Assembly (NCBI RefSeq): GCF_009729555.1
Contig: NZ_WODC01000004.1
Location: forward strand, 124,001 to 188,000
Source of the DNA: Pseudodesulfovibrio alkaliphilus
Lineage (GTDB): Bacteria; Desulfobacterota; Desulfovibrionia; Desulfovibrionales; Desulfovibrionaceae
Length of the DNA stretch: 64,000 nt
Direction: 5' to 3'
A program made the position numbers and the translations under genes. Under the pieces are notes generated by a model that was not told the origin of the DNA, searched no databases, and worked only from the letters and a program-made list of their open reading frames with translations. Positions 18,026 through 26,092 of the stretch are shown here, in pieces. Position 1 is the first letter of the stretch, and the number at the start of each line of letters is the position of its first letter.

Positions 18026-19126
18026 TTACAGGGCTCGCAGCAGCGCGTCCGCAAGGGCTGTGAACTTTTGGCCGCCATGGATGTTCAGGTGCGAGGTGTC
18101 GTAGAAGTCCTGATCGATGAAGCCGGTCATTTCGTATCCGTTCAGGGTCCGGCAGCCGTATTTGCGCTCAAGCCCGGCCACGAACTCGAAGCACTCGTCG
18201 GCCAGTTCGGTACGGATTGGATAGGATGCCGGGAATGGGATAAAGGTCAGGATAGGCGTGATGCCATTCTCCAACAAGAGTTGAACGAATGCCTTGAGGA
18301 TACCCTTGTTTTCGGCCACGGTCCCGGGATACCACTTATTCCCGTCGGTCCGGGCTTGTAGTTGAGTCGCGTCCGACCCGCCGAAATCGAACGTCCCCGT
18401 GTTGTCCAGGACCAGGCTTCTATGCTCCTCGCGAGCCAGGTTGTCCAACACGGTTGAGGGCAGGCTGTCGGCCACGGCAACCGAGTCGAAGCGGTTCAGG
18501 TAGTATTCTTTCCGTGTCTCTTCCAGATGGTGGTAGCCAAACAAGTCCTTGTAATAGAAGACGCACGGCCAGGTCTTCGACAAGCTCATGTCGTAGTGCA
18601 ACGAGTAGTAGGTTAGCCCGAGCAGCCACGCCGCGGGACGATCCACGCCCGTGCCGAGCATTGCTCTGGCAATGGCCAGGTCGAAGTACAGATCCTGCGA
18701 AGTCGAGGCGGCGTTGAAGATGCTGAATTCCGAGAGCTCGGGGACCACTGCCTGACGGTGGTAGGACATGCCCGTGACGCAGGCGCGCACCCCCGCGCTT
18801 TTCCCATAGCAGCGGATACGGTGGGTCATGTTGTTGGTCAGCAGGGTCCGTGGGACGATCTTGTCTGTCGGGACGCCGAGTTCGAGCAGCGTTTTGCAGA
18901 TGGCCTCTTCGTAGACGGTAGCAGAGGCGATGATCAGACGATCGAAGTCGTGGCGGGAAACATTTTTGGGCGCATCCACGGGCACTCCGCCCAGGACTCT
19001 GCCCTGCTTGGCCGGATCGCCGTCGAAATAGACCACGGCCCGGCATCCGGTGCCATCCAGGCAGCGCCGGATCAACTCGCCGCCACTGCCCGCTCCGTAG
19101 ATGGCCACCTGTAGCTCATTCGGCAT
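18026..19126 (-). CDS. Two-domain protein: Rossmann (PglD_N-like) plus SGNH-hydrolase-like domain
   Basis: A 366-residue protein without a close relative that I recognise. Residues 5-95 look like the N-terminal nucleotide-binding domain of sugar acetyltransferases (VAIYGAGSGGELIRRCL, VYFDGDPAKQGRVLGGVPV), but no hexapeptide repeats follow. The remaining ~270 residues carry an early GMSYHRQAVVP and end with FYDTSHLNIHGGQKF, the Asp-x-x-His block of SGNH/GDSL esterases or acyltransferases. I infer sugar (de)acylation. The ATG at 19126 has AGGGAGGG upstream and overlaps the preceding gene by 11 bases. A decayed relative lies at 36966-37440. Confidence 0.65.
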   Translation of the reverse strand: MPNELQVAIYGAGSGGELIRRCLDGTGCRAVVYFDGDPAKQGRVLGGVPVDAPKNVSRHDFDRLIIASATVYEEAICKTLLELGVPTDKIVPRTLLTNNMTHRIRCYGKSAGVRACVTGMSYHRQAVVPELSEFSIFNAASTSQDLYFDLAIARAMLGTGVDRPAAWLLGLTYYSLHYDMSLSKTWPCVFYYKDLFGYHHLEETRKEYYLNRFDSVAVADSLPSTVLDNLAREEHRSLVLDNTGTFDFGGSDATQLQARTDGNKWYPGTVAENKGILKAFVQLLLENGITPILTFIPFPASYPIRTELADECFEFVAGLERKYGCRTLNGYEMTGFIDQDFYDTSHLNIHGGQKFTALADALLRAL

Positions 19127-20147
19127 GGCACCCTCCCTCTTGATCTGTCTTGGGCCAAGCCTCCTCGGGTTCGACGTGCTCATAGAGGCAGAAATTCGTG
19201 TTTCGGTTGACCCCGCCGGAGGCCAACCGCAGGATGGTCGTCATGGTCCCGCCCCGGACGATGGCTTCGTAGAAATAGCCGCTTGATGCACCGAGTCTTG
19301 GCGCCGCGTGCGCCCAAGGTAGGCAGCTGTGTCCAGCTACAGCCAAACCGTCCAGTGCGATGAAGTGTATCCCGGCGAAATCGCAAACCACCACTCCCTG
19401 CGCAAGCACGGACACACCCATGGGGCGGTCCAGCATGGCCGTGACCGCCAGGACCGCGCCGTCCGGGTGTAGCCAGAGCAGACCGCCACCCTGGTTGTTT
19501 GGCGGGGTGCTCTCTGAAAGCAGTACGCCGCCCCGGTATCCGACGAGATCGTGGACAACCATGGCGCCGGGCAGATGGATGTCGGCCTGGATCTCCAGGT
19601 CCGGGGTCAGAAAGAGGACCTTACGGGCGTCGGGCAGGGCCACGGCGAGCAGGTCCCTGACCGCGGTGATTCGCGATCCCAGGGCCAGGGTGATGTTCAG
19701 TTCGTCGGCTCCTCTCCGGAAGGCCGGCACGAGGTCGTCGTCCAGCAGGACAATCTGTTGGTTCTTGGCAGACAGTCCTGCAAAGCCTGTTCTGGTGGCC
19801 GTCAGGGCGGAGAGCCCGAATGACACGGGTGCGGGCGAAAACCCCTTCGCCATATCGGCGATGGTAAGTTGCTGGCCGCAGACCTCCACGCCAAGAAGCT
19901 TTCCGTTCCGCCACGGCGTCAGGTCGCGGAAGCCCGTATGGGGCGGGGCGATCAGGCTCCGACCGGGTTTCAACCCCGGTGCGGCCAAAACGGCGACATC
20001 CCGCGTCGGAAGACAGGCACTGACGTCCCGATACAAATCCGACAACGACTCGGAATTGCGTTGAAATCCGGCAAGAGCCCTCAGACAGAGCTGCTTCACA
20101 GCGAGATGCTGCATGCGTTTTTCGGCGTCGAGCCGTCTTGCGTTCAT
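19116..20147 (-). CDS. Hypothetical protein in glycan operon (343 aa)
   Basis: I do not recognise this family. The 343-residue protein has no signal peptide or membrane segment. After a helical N-terminus (residues 1-45) it is rich in short beta strands separated by turns (LIAPPHTGF, LLWLHPDGAVLAVTAML, GVVVCDFAGIHFIALDGLAV), which could suggest a beta-propeller or beta-sandwich. Its start overlaps the stop of the gene upstream by ATGA and its end overlaps the next gene by 11 bases, so it is translated as part of a tightly coupled block with the NeuA-type gene and the SGNH-like gene. A role in the same glycan pathway is inferred from position only. Confidence 0.6.
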   Translation of the reverse strand: MNARRLDAEKRMQHLAVKQLCLRALAGFQRNSESLSDLYRDVSACLPTRDVAVLAAPGLKPGRSLIAPPHTGFRDLTPWRNGKLLGVEVCGQQLTIADMAKGFSPAPVSFGLSALTATRTGFAGLSAKNQQIVLLDDDLVPAFRRGADELNITLALGSRITAVRDLLAVALPDARKVLFLTPDLEIQADIHLPGAMVVHDLVGYRGGVLLSESTPPNNQGGGLLWLHPDGAVLAVTAMLDRPMGVSVLAQGVVVCDFAGIHFIALDGLAVAGHSCLPWAHAAPRLGASSGYFYEAIVRGGTMTTILRLASGGVNRNTNFCLYEHVEPEEAWPKTDQEGGCHAE

Positions 20148-21361
20148 CGCGCTCCTCCCGAAGTCCTTTCGGCCGACAGCCGAACCTGCGCATTGTAACG
20201 CAACATATCCAACGGACTCTGGATTATGCAGGCGCGGCCCAGATCATAGCCGCGAACACCGCCCGTAGCCAGACGCCCGGAGAGCTCCTGAAGCTGCGCG
20301 GCCGTGCCCACGAACAGGCTGGGGTCGACTCGGTATACGGATGGGAAGCACTGGCGGCCTGACAGTCTGTGTCCGTCCGCTCCTCGCTGGGTTTTGGCAC
20401 ACCAATTCTCCCGGTTCGGGGAGAACGGACTCTCCTGATTGTAGAGGCCTTCCTCCATTGAGTGCTGCACCGTATAGGCGAAGCCCGTGATCGCCTCGTC
20501 GAAGTCTCCAGCGTGGATTGGCTCATGGTCCAGAGGGACCAAAAGGGCCGCCTCCGGGACCAGCCCCTTGCGGGAGAATGGCACCAGACGCACGGCCGCG
20601 TTGCCACGCCCCAGGCCATGCACTAAATATTTGCCATCCGACAAGGACAGATATGGCGAGTCCTCCCCGGCAACAAAACCGCATGCCCCGGGCTGTAGGT
20701 CGCGGGTCACTGCGACCCGGGCCGAATCCGGGCCATCCTTGACCCAGACCACCGCATCCTCCCCGGCTTTATCCGGCCTCGCCGGGACCAAACGGTCGCC
20801 ACGAACCCGAAACAGCATGCCGGGCGCATCCTCGCCAGCCGCCGCCCAGTCAAAAGGAAACGACGAGGACACGGTTCGCCCTTCGAGCCCCCTCACAGAC
20901 GGCGGGTTCAGCTCGACCAGGTGGATGAGCCCAGTCTCCTCGACAGTGTACAGGGTGCGCAACTGCACTGGATGGTCCTTCGGGACTGTGATCGAAACCA
21001 CTGGTGACACGGCATTCTTCAAATACAGGTCCGCGGCCTCGCACATGGCGAAGGCAGTCAGCAGCGGGTTACGTTGGTCCAGGAGGAGCAGCGGCTCATC
21101 CGTGCCAAGGCGCTCCTTGATCAGGTCGGCCAATGCCTCGCGGGTCCAGGTCTTGTCAGCGGGTGCCCAAAACTCGACCTGGCCGACGCAGACCCCCTGG
21201 AGCTGACTTGCCAGCGGCGAGGAGTCGACGAGCACCCAGGACTCGTGTTCTGGGGCCAGGCAAGACATCTCGCGGACCAAGCGCCGGAGCATCCCCAGAA
21301 ACGGTTCGCGCTCCCAATCCATTCCGGCGCAGCCCGCCATGATCGGCAACAATACTTTCAT
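20144..21361 (-). CDS. Hypothetical protein, possibly nucleotidyltransferase-like (405 aa)
   Basis: A 405-residue protein of unknown function. It starts MKVLLPIMAGC, has a central segment LLLLDQRNPLLTAFAMCEA followed by SPVVSITVPKDHPVQL, and a C-terminal FPSVYRVDPSLFVG. These weakly recall the layout of NeuA-type cytidylyltransferases (a loop after a strand, then a late presentation of the product sugar), but the N-terminal R-x-G-S-K-x-I-x-x-K pyrophosphate motif is missing, so it cannot be a standard enzyme of that family. It overlaps both neighbours by ATGA, lying directly after a true NeuA-type gene. A degenerate partner or a distinct transferase are both possible. Confidence 0.6.
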   Translation of the reverse strand: MKVLLPIMAGCAGMDWEREPFLGMLRRLVREMSCLAPEHESWVLVDSSPLASQLQGVCVGQVEFWAPADKTWTREALADLIKERLGTDEPLLLLDQRNPLLTAFAMCEAADLYLKNAVSPVVSITVPKDHPVQLRTLYTVEETGLIHLVELNPPSVRGLEGRTVSSSFPFDWAAAGEDAPGMLFRVRGDRLVPARPDKAGEDAVVWVKDGPDSARVAVTRDLQPGACGFVAGEDSPYLSLSDGKYLVHGLGRGNAAVRLVPFSRKGLVPEAALLVPLDHEPIHAGDFDEAITGFAYTVQHSMEEGLYNQESPFSPNRENWCAKTQRGADGHRLSGRQCFPSVYRVDPSLFVGTAAQLQELSGRLATGGVRGYDLGRACIIQSPLDMLRYNAQVRLSAERTSGGAR

Positions 21362-22056
21362 AGCTCAAAGTCGTACAGGCCCCGGGCGATTACCTCTTCG
21401 GCCAGATAAAAGTCTTCCCATTCGTCGATGTCGATATACTCGATTTCATCGGTCAGCACTCTGGCGTAACGGGGCACAGGCTCGAACAGGTTGGAGCGGA
21501 CCAGGACCGAACCGTAAAAACGGTAATAGGCTCCGCCGCCGAATCGCTTGCTGTCCAGCAGGGGTTTGAGCCTTGCTTCCTCGTCCTTGACGAAATAGCC
21601 GTCGCCCTGAAGGTCAATTTTTCGGACAGTGGTCGCCGTGTAATATCGGCCCTCGAATAGGGTGCGGACCATGTCGTCCACCAACGAGACCTTGCGAAAC
21701 AAATGTGACGGGTAGAGTAGCACATACGCGTCGGAACGGTAGCCCTCCTTGTCGAACAAGGTCTGCATGGTGTGATTGACGCATTCAAAAATTTCGGCGG
21801 AGTCCGTGGCCATGTCTGCGGGGCGCAGGAACGGCACTTCTGCGCCGTACTCGCGGGCCACTGCTGCGATTTCTTCGTCGTCGGTGGAGACCACCACCCG
21901 GTCAATGGTCCGAGCGGCCAGGGCGGTTTCAATGGAATAGGCGATCAGTGGCTTGCCGCAAAGGAGGCGGATATTCTTGTGCGGAATACCCTTGGAGCCG
22001 CCTCGCGCCGGGATGATGGCCAGGGTTTCCTTGCCGGTTGTCGTCTTTTTGTCCAT
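21358..22056 (-). CDS. NeuA-type CMP-sugar (acylneuraminate) cytidylyltransferase
   Basis: A 232-residue enzyme that activates a sugar acid or related sugar with CTP. The diagnostic N-terminal motif LAIIPARGGSKGIPHKNIRLLCGKPLI is intact, followed by VVVSTDDEEIAAVA, the FLRPADMATDSA block and YIDIDEWEDFYLAEE near the C-terminus. Activated candidates include nonulosonic acids (legionaminic, pseudaminic) or Kdo-like sugars, but no NeuB-type condensing enzyme is in the window. ATG at 22056 preferred over an upstream GTG because of a GAGGG site. It overlaps the following gene by ATGA. Confidence 0.92.
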   Translation of the reverse strand: MDKKTTTGKETLAIIPARGGSKGIPHKNIRLLCGKPLIAYSIETALAARTIDRVVVSTDDEEIAAVAREYGAEVPFLRPADMATDSAEIFECVNHTMQTLFDKEGYRSDAYVLLYPSHLFRKVSLVDDMVRTLFEGRYYTATTVRKIDLQGDGYFVKDEEARLKPLLDSKRFGGGAYYRFYGSVLVRSNLFEPVPRYARVLTDEIEYIDIDEWEDFYLAEEVIARGLYDFEL

Positions 22057-22075
22057 GCCCACCCTCTCTCTACCC

Positions 22076-23614
22076 TCAACGCAGAGAATACAGGGTATAT
22101 CTGCCGTTATGCCCGACCAATTCGGCCTCGGCCAGGGCGGCCTGGGTCGGCTTGGGCAGCTTGCCGCACTGGTCGTTGACCGCGACCACCGTGTTGACCC
22201 CGTACTCGGACCGTATGAAGTCGAAGTCGAACTCCAGGGCCTCGTAGTGCCTGAATGCCCGCTTCATGTAGCTAAATCCGTCGATGCGGCTGGTGACAAA
22301 GTAGAGCAGATAGCGGATTCCCGCATCCCTCGGTGTCAGGGCGGCCAAACGGAAGGCGTACTTGGTAGGTATCACCAGCACCTTGGGTTCCTCCACCGGC
22401 AGACCGCGGATGCGCTCGACGATGTCCAGGTCCTCGGGGTCCGCCTCCGAGGCCCGGAAGGCCTTGAGATACTCGAAGCGGTGCTTGAAGAAGAGGATGC
22501 AGAAGACCACGGTCACCTGGTACAGGACCAGGCTCATGGCTCCGGCCGGACCCAGCCTGCCTGTTTCCAGAAGAGGGATCATGAGCAAGCAGGAAAAGGG
22601 GAAGGCGTACTCGAAATACCGCTCGGCTTCGCCCAGGAAACGGAAATACCGGGTCGAGGTGACCACGAAAAGGATGAACGAGGCGAGCAGGATCAGAGCA
22701 TAGTATGTGTAGGCCGGATCGGAGGCCACCAAGCTGGCGAACGCGCCGTCCGTGGCCAGGAAACAGGCCAGGACCAGGAAGGTCGGCAGGGAGTAGAGTG
22801 CAATGATAACGCTCTGGGTCATAAACAGGTGGTAGAGGATGACATTGTAGCGCCGTTCGTTGCGCAGCTCGCGCCAAAGTCCCCTGAAGTCGTTGCGGCC
22901 ATTCGCCGTCGTGCCCGCGTAGCTGTCGAAGTACCACATGTAGTGGTTGATCTTGTGGTGGACGACTTCTTTCAGGCCGAGACCGGGGATGAAATAGGCA
23001 ATGATCACCGGGACCACGGCGGCCAGAAGCGGAGCTGGCGTCAGATAAAAAATGGACAAGCAAAGGGAAAAAAAGACGACAACCTGCATGGCGAAGGCCG
23101 CGCAGAGTACGGACAGGATAGCGAGGACGCCGCACACGGCGTAGTAGCCGGGATGTGCGTAGAGCAAGGCCTGCTCCAGGGCGAGCAAGTACAGGAAGGC
23201 GATCAGGCCGCCCAGGGTGCGCGCCTTGACCCCGGTCAGCCGGGCCGTGGGCGGCAAAAGAATGGGGGCCGAGGCGTATAACGCCCCCACCAGCAGAGCG
23301 GCGATCCCGGTGTTGCCCTCGGCCATACCCCGGGCCAGGCCGTAGAGCATGGCCATCACCATCAAATCGTAGGCGATGTTCAAAAAATTACCGGCAGCTG
23401 TGCGGTATTTGCCCGGAAACAGGCTGACCAGGTAGTATTGCAGTTTGGGCGAGGCCACCACGCCGTCCACCAGGGAGTTGTAGGCACGGTGATTGAGCCA
23501 GGGCTTGGTCTGGTTGTTGATGTTGTACCAGACCAGCCAATTGTCCGAGGCTCCCGCGCTGAGCGGCAACACTCTGGCGATAAAGGCGAAGACGAGTAAC
23601 AAAACGAATTCCAT
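22076..23614 (-). CDS. Polytopic membrane protein, possible GT-C-type glycosyltransferase
   Basis: A 512-residue protein with about ten to twelve hydrophobic helices over residues 1-385 and a soluble C-terminal domain of about 130 residues (DLDIVERIRGLPVEEPKVLVIPTKYAFRLA onward). The topology recalls GT-C enzymes and O-antigen polymerases that use lipid-linked donors. The first loop has SAGASDNWLVWYNIN, but no standard DxD/ExD pair is clear. It starts 33 bases after the sulfotransferase-like gene and is probably part of the same transcript. Function beyond 'membrane glycan enzyme' is inference. Confidence 0.6.
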   Translation of the reverse strand: MEFVLLLVFAFIARVLPLSAGASDNWLVWYNINNQTKPWLNHRAYNSLVDGVVASPKLQYYLVSLFPGKYRTAAGNFLNIAYDLMVMAMLYGLARGMAEGNTGIAALLVGALYASAPILLPPTARLTGVKARTLGGLIAFLYLLALEQALLYAHPGYYAVCGVLAILSVLCAAFAMQVVVFFSLCLSIFYLTPAPLLAAVVPVIIAYFIPGLGLKEVVHHKINHYMWYFDSYAGTTANGRNDFRGLWRELRNERRYNVILYHLFMTQSVIIALYSLPTFLVLACFLATDGAFASLVASDPAYTYYALILLASFILFVVTSTRYFRFLGEAERYFEYAFPFSCLLMIPLLETGRLGPAGAMSLVLYQVTVVFCILFFKHRFEYLKAFRASEADPEDLDIVERIRGLPVEEPKVLVIPTKYAFRLAALTPRDAGIRYLLYFVTSRIDGFSYMKRAFRHYEALEFDFDFIRSEYGVNTVVAVNDQCGKLPKPTQAALAEAELVGHNGRYTLYSLR

Positions 23615-23647
23615 AACGAGATCTCTAGTTCCCAGTTTCCTGCCAGG

Positions 23648-24721
23648 TTACGTTGCGCCGAGATACTGCTTCGGCACGTCCACGCCGAGAGTCCGGGCGT
23701 ATTCTTGAAATCGTTTGTTGTCGTGGTGAAAATAGGCCTCAAGCTCCCGCCGTTTTTCCTTACACACGTCTCCGTCGAAATAGGCGATCCTGTCGAGACC
23801 GCGTTTCATCAGGCTCCTCCAGCTCAGACTCATGCGTATGGAGTCTGCAAAGGACAATTTCGGATATCCTGCCGGTCGGATCTCCTCGCCGTCGCGCAGG
23901 AATCGCTCGCCCCAGTAAGGCTCGACGGGAAGGGACGAAAGCTCCTCGAATCCTGCGGGAATGCCGTCCTCGCCGAAAAAGAAGATAGGCCGATGCACAA
24001 GCCTTTTTTCCAGGCCGAGCTTGCGGAGCATCCGGTAGCGCCATAGCGAAAGATTGATGGCCAGAGCAGAATATCCCCGGTTGGGGATGGTACCCTGGTC
24101 CCGTATCTCCGGTTCTCCCTCAAGGCCCAGCACACTGTACATCTCCCTGACGGCCCCGACCTTGTCCGCAGTGAATCGCTCGAAGAATGACACATGGACG
24201 TGCCTGCTACCGAACCGTTCGCAATATGTTCGGAGAATGCCGGTCCAGTCGAGTGTTCGGTAGTCGGCATGAGCGAAACCGTTGTCTGCTATGCCGGGGG
24301 AGGTGTTGAGAAATTCTGACAAGGTCTGGAAATGGTGCTCATGCACGGTCTCGCGATAGCAGGATACGATCCACTCCGGCTGAAAACGAAAAGCCAGCAG
24401 GATCTCCGCTTCCTCAAAGGCTCTCGACAGCCGCGAGATCGTCTCCTCGTAATCCTTGTAGAAACTGAACAAATCACCGGACATGATTTCGCGGGACATG
24501 AGCACATCCCTGCTCTCGCGCTGCAGCTTGGCTTTTTCGGCAGCAATGGCGTCAATAACCATGTCAACGTCCTCGGGAGCAGCCTTCATCAGGTCGCATA
24601 CGAGTTGGGTCAGCTTGGCCGGGTTGTAATTGATCCGCTCCCCAGGAAGGAAGGGAAACACCCTGTGCTGAAAGAATTTAGTGGCGGTTTTATGCAAACC
24701 GACATGCAGATAGTATTTCAT
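23648..24721 (-). CDS. Sulfotransferase-like protein (P-loop PAPS-binding type)
   Basis: A 357-residue protein. The N-terminus KYYLHVGLHKTATKFFQ matches the 5'-phosphosulfate-binding loop of PAPS-dependent sulfotransferases. The expected 3'-phosphate segment may be ILLAFRFQPEWIVSCYRETVHE (R and S positions conserved). Sulfotransferases of this kind decorate surface polysaccharides or lipids with sulfate. It sits directly after the HisF-like gene (one intervening base), within the 14-gene run. The overall family call is good; sulfate as the transferred group is an inference from the loop. Confidence 0.72.
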   Translation of the reverse strand: MKYYLHVGLHKTATKFFQHRVFPFLPGERINYNPAKLTQLVCDLMKAAPEDVDMVIDAIAAEKAKLQRESRDVLMSREIMSGDLFSFYKDYEETISRLSRAFEEAEILLAFRFQPEWIVSCYRETVHEHHFQTLSEFLNTSPGIADNGFAHADYRTLDWTGILRTYCERFGSRHVHVSFFERFTADKVGAVREMYSVLGLEGEPEIRDQGTIPNRGYSALAINLSLWRYRMLRKLGLEKRLVHRPIFFFGEDGIPAGFEELSSLPVEPYWGERFLRDGEEIRPAGYPKLSFADSIRMSLSWRSLMKRGLDRIAYFDGDVCKEKRRELEAYFHHDNKRFQEYARTLGVDVPKQYLGAT

Positions 24722-24722
24722 A

Positions 24723-25487
24723 TCAATCAGCCAGTGCTTGTGACAGTTCTTCCTGGGCGGGAAAATTCACCAGGACGCCCATGCCCTTCTTTTGCAACAC
24801 AACCATGCTGCCGAGCCCCACGGCCGAGGCCTTCCCGCGTTTTACGGCCTCCCCAATGTGTTTGACGCATCCGGCTCCTCCGTGAGCGATAACCGGAATG
24901 GACACTGCGTCGCTTACCGCACGAACCAGATCGAGATCGAACCCTTCCCAGGTCCCCTCCCGATCTATGTTTGTCAATAAGATCTCCCCTGCACCAAGCT
25001 CCTCGACCCTGCGAGCCCAGGACACCGGGTCCTCGCCGGTATTCTTCCTGCCTCCATTCCGAAAAACCTTGGGGCTACCCCAAAAAGACTTGCGGACATC
25101 CATGGATGCAATGACGGCCTGGGAACCGAAGTGACCGGCGATTTGGGAAATGATCCGAGGATCCCTGAAGCAGGCCGTGTTGAGCGCGACCTTCTCGATG
25201 CCGATGTCGAAGACCTGTTTGGCCTGTGCAAAGGAATGAATGCCTCCGCCGTAGGAGATGGGCATGAAACACTCCATGGCAACCTCGGCGAGCAGCCTGA
25301 AGTTGGGCCCGGAGCCTCGCCGGGAAGCCAGAATATCCAAAATGATGAGTTCGTCCACCTCCAGCTCATTGAAAATCCGTATCGTATTGCACGGATCGCC
25401 AATGTATACAAACTTGCCGAACCTGGTGGTCTTGACCAGGCTTTCGTCGTGCAGCAGCAGGATAGGAATAACGCGAGCGAGCAGCAT
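24723..25487 (-). CDS. hisF2: HisF-like subunit of sugar amidotransferase (HisF2/WbpH-group)
   Basis: A 254-residue TIM-barrel paralogue of imidazole-glycerol-phosphate synthase cyclase. Conserved parts are ISYGGGIHSFAQA, FGSQAVIASMDVRK (HisF Asp130 kept), KNTGEDPVSWARRVEELGAGEILLTNIDREGT and VIAHGGAG. The N-terminus reads MLLARVIPILLLHDESLVK, so the catalytic Asp11 of true HisF (in CLDVK) is replaced by Leu. This loss is compatible with the HisF2 proteins of O-antigen loci, which pass ammonia from HisH2 to a WbpG-type enzyme. ATG at 25487 overlaps the HisH stop as TGATG; an ATG three bases earlier is also possible. Confidence 0.85.
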   Translation of the reverse strand: MLLARVIPILLLHDESLVKTTRFGKFVYIGDPCNTIRIFNELEVDELIILDILASRRGSGPNFRLLAEVAMECFMPISYGGGIHSFAQAKQVFDIGIEKVALNTACFRDPRIISQIAGHFGSQAVIASMDVRKSFWGSPKVFRNGGRKNTGEDPVSWARRVEELGAGEILLTNIDREGTWEGFDLDLVRAVSDAVSIPVIAHGGAGCVKHIGEAVKRGKASAVGLGSMVVLQKKGMGVLVNFPAQEELSQALAD

Positions 25488-26092
25488 CATATCTCCGCAA
25501 ACCATGAAAAAAGGCGCATCCCGAACTTGTGGCTCTTTTCGGGGTGGAATTGAAACCCGTAAATGTTGCCGTGATGTATGCCCGAGTCGAACGTCAGGCC
25601 GTAACGGGTCTTGAACAGGGAGTCAGCCTCGTTCGCCACTTGCACATAGTACGAGTGAACGAAGTAGAAGCGCTGCTCTTCCCGAGGGGGCAAGGCCCAA
25701 GGGCAATCGCCGACACACTCCACGGTATTCCAGCCTATGTGTGGGACCTTGAATTCCTCGCCCTTGGGAAACCGCTTGGCTTCCGCGTCGATCCAACCGA
25801 GGCCGGGCCGGACGCCCTCCTCGCTACCCCTTGTCAACAGCTGCATACCCAAACAGATGCCCAGGGTCGGGGTCCTCTCTACCAGAGCTTTCTGGGCAAG
25901 GATTTCGGTCAGTCCGGTCTCGCTCAATGTCTTCATGGCCGCATCGAACGCCCCCACTCCCGGAAGGATCAGCTTCTCAGCCCGGGCCACCACAGCGGGA
26001 TCGCCGGTAATGACCGATGAAACGCCGATGCGACTGAACATGTTGCGGATAGAGCCGAGATTCCCCATACCGTAATCCACGATGATGATCAT
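25487..26092 (-). CDS. hisH2: HisH-like glutamine amidotransferase (HisH2)
   Basis: A 201-residue class I glutaminase. The nucleophile elbow GICLGMQLL carries the catalytic Cys, and the His-Glu pair lies in GFQFHPEKS. The N-terminal IIIVDYGMGNLGSI and LPGVGAFDAAM are typical of HisH. It releases ammonia from glutamine for its partner. Here the partner is unlikely to be histidine synthesis: no other his genes are nearby, and it overlaps a WbpG-type gene (ATGA) and the HisF-like gene (TGATG). This is the arrangement known in Pseudomonas O-antigen loci for acetamidino sugar formation. Confidence 0.9.
   Translation of the reverse strand: MIIIVDYGMGNLGSIRNMFSRIGVSSVITGDPAVVARAEKLILPGVGAFDAAMKTLSETGLTEILAQKALVERTPTLGICLGMQLLTRGSEEGVRPGLGWIDAEAKRFPKGEEFKVPHIGWNTVECVGDCPWALPPREEQRFYFVHSYYVQVANEADSLFKTRYGLTFDSGIHHGNIYGFQFHPEKSHKFGMRLFSWFAEI

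Noticed and set aside
24723-26092. Histidine biosynthesis genes hisF and hisH.
   Set aside because: HisF has lost its first catalytic Asp and both genes overlap a WbpG-type gene in a glycan operon.
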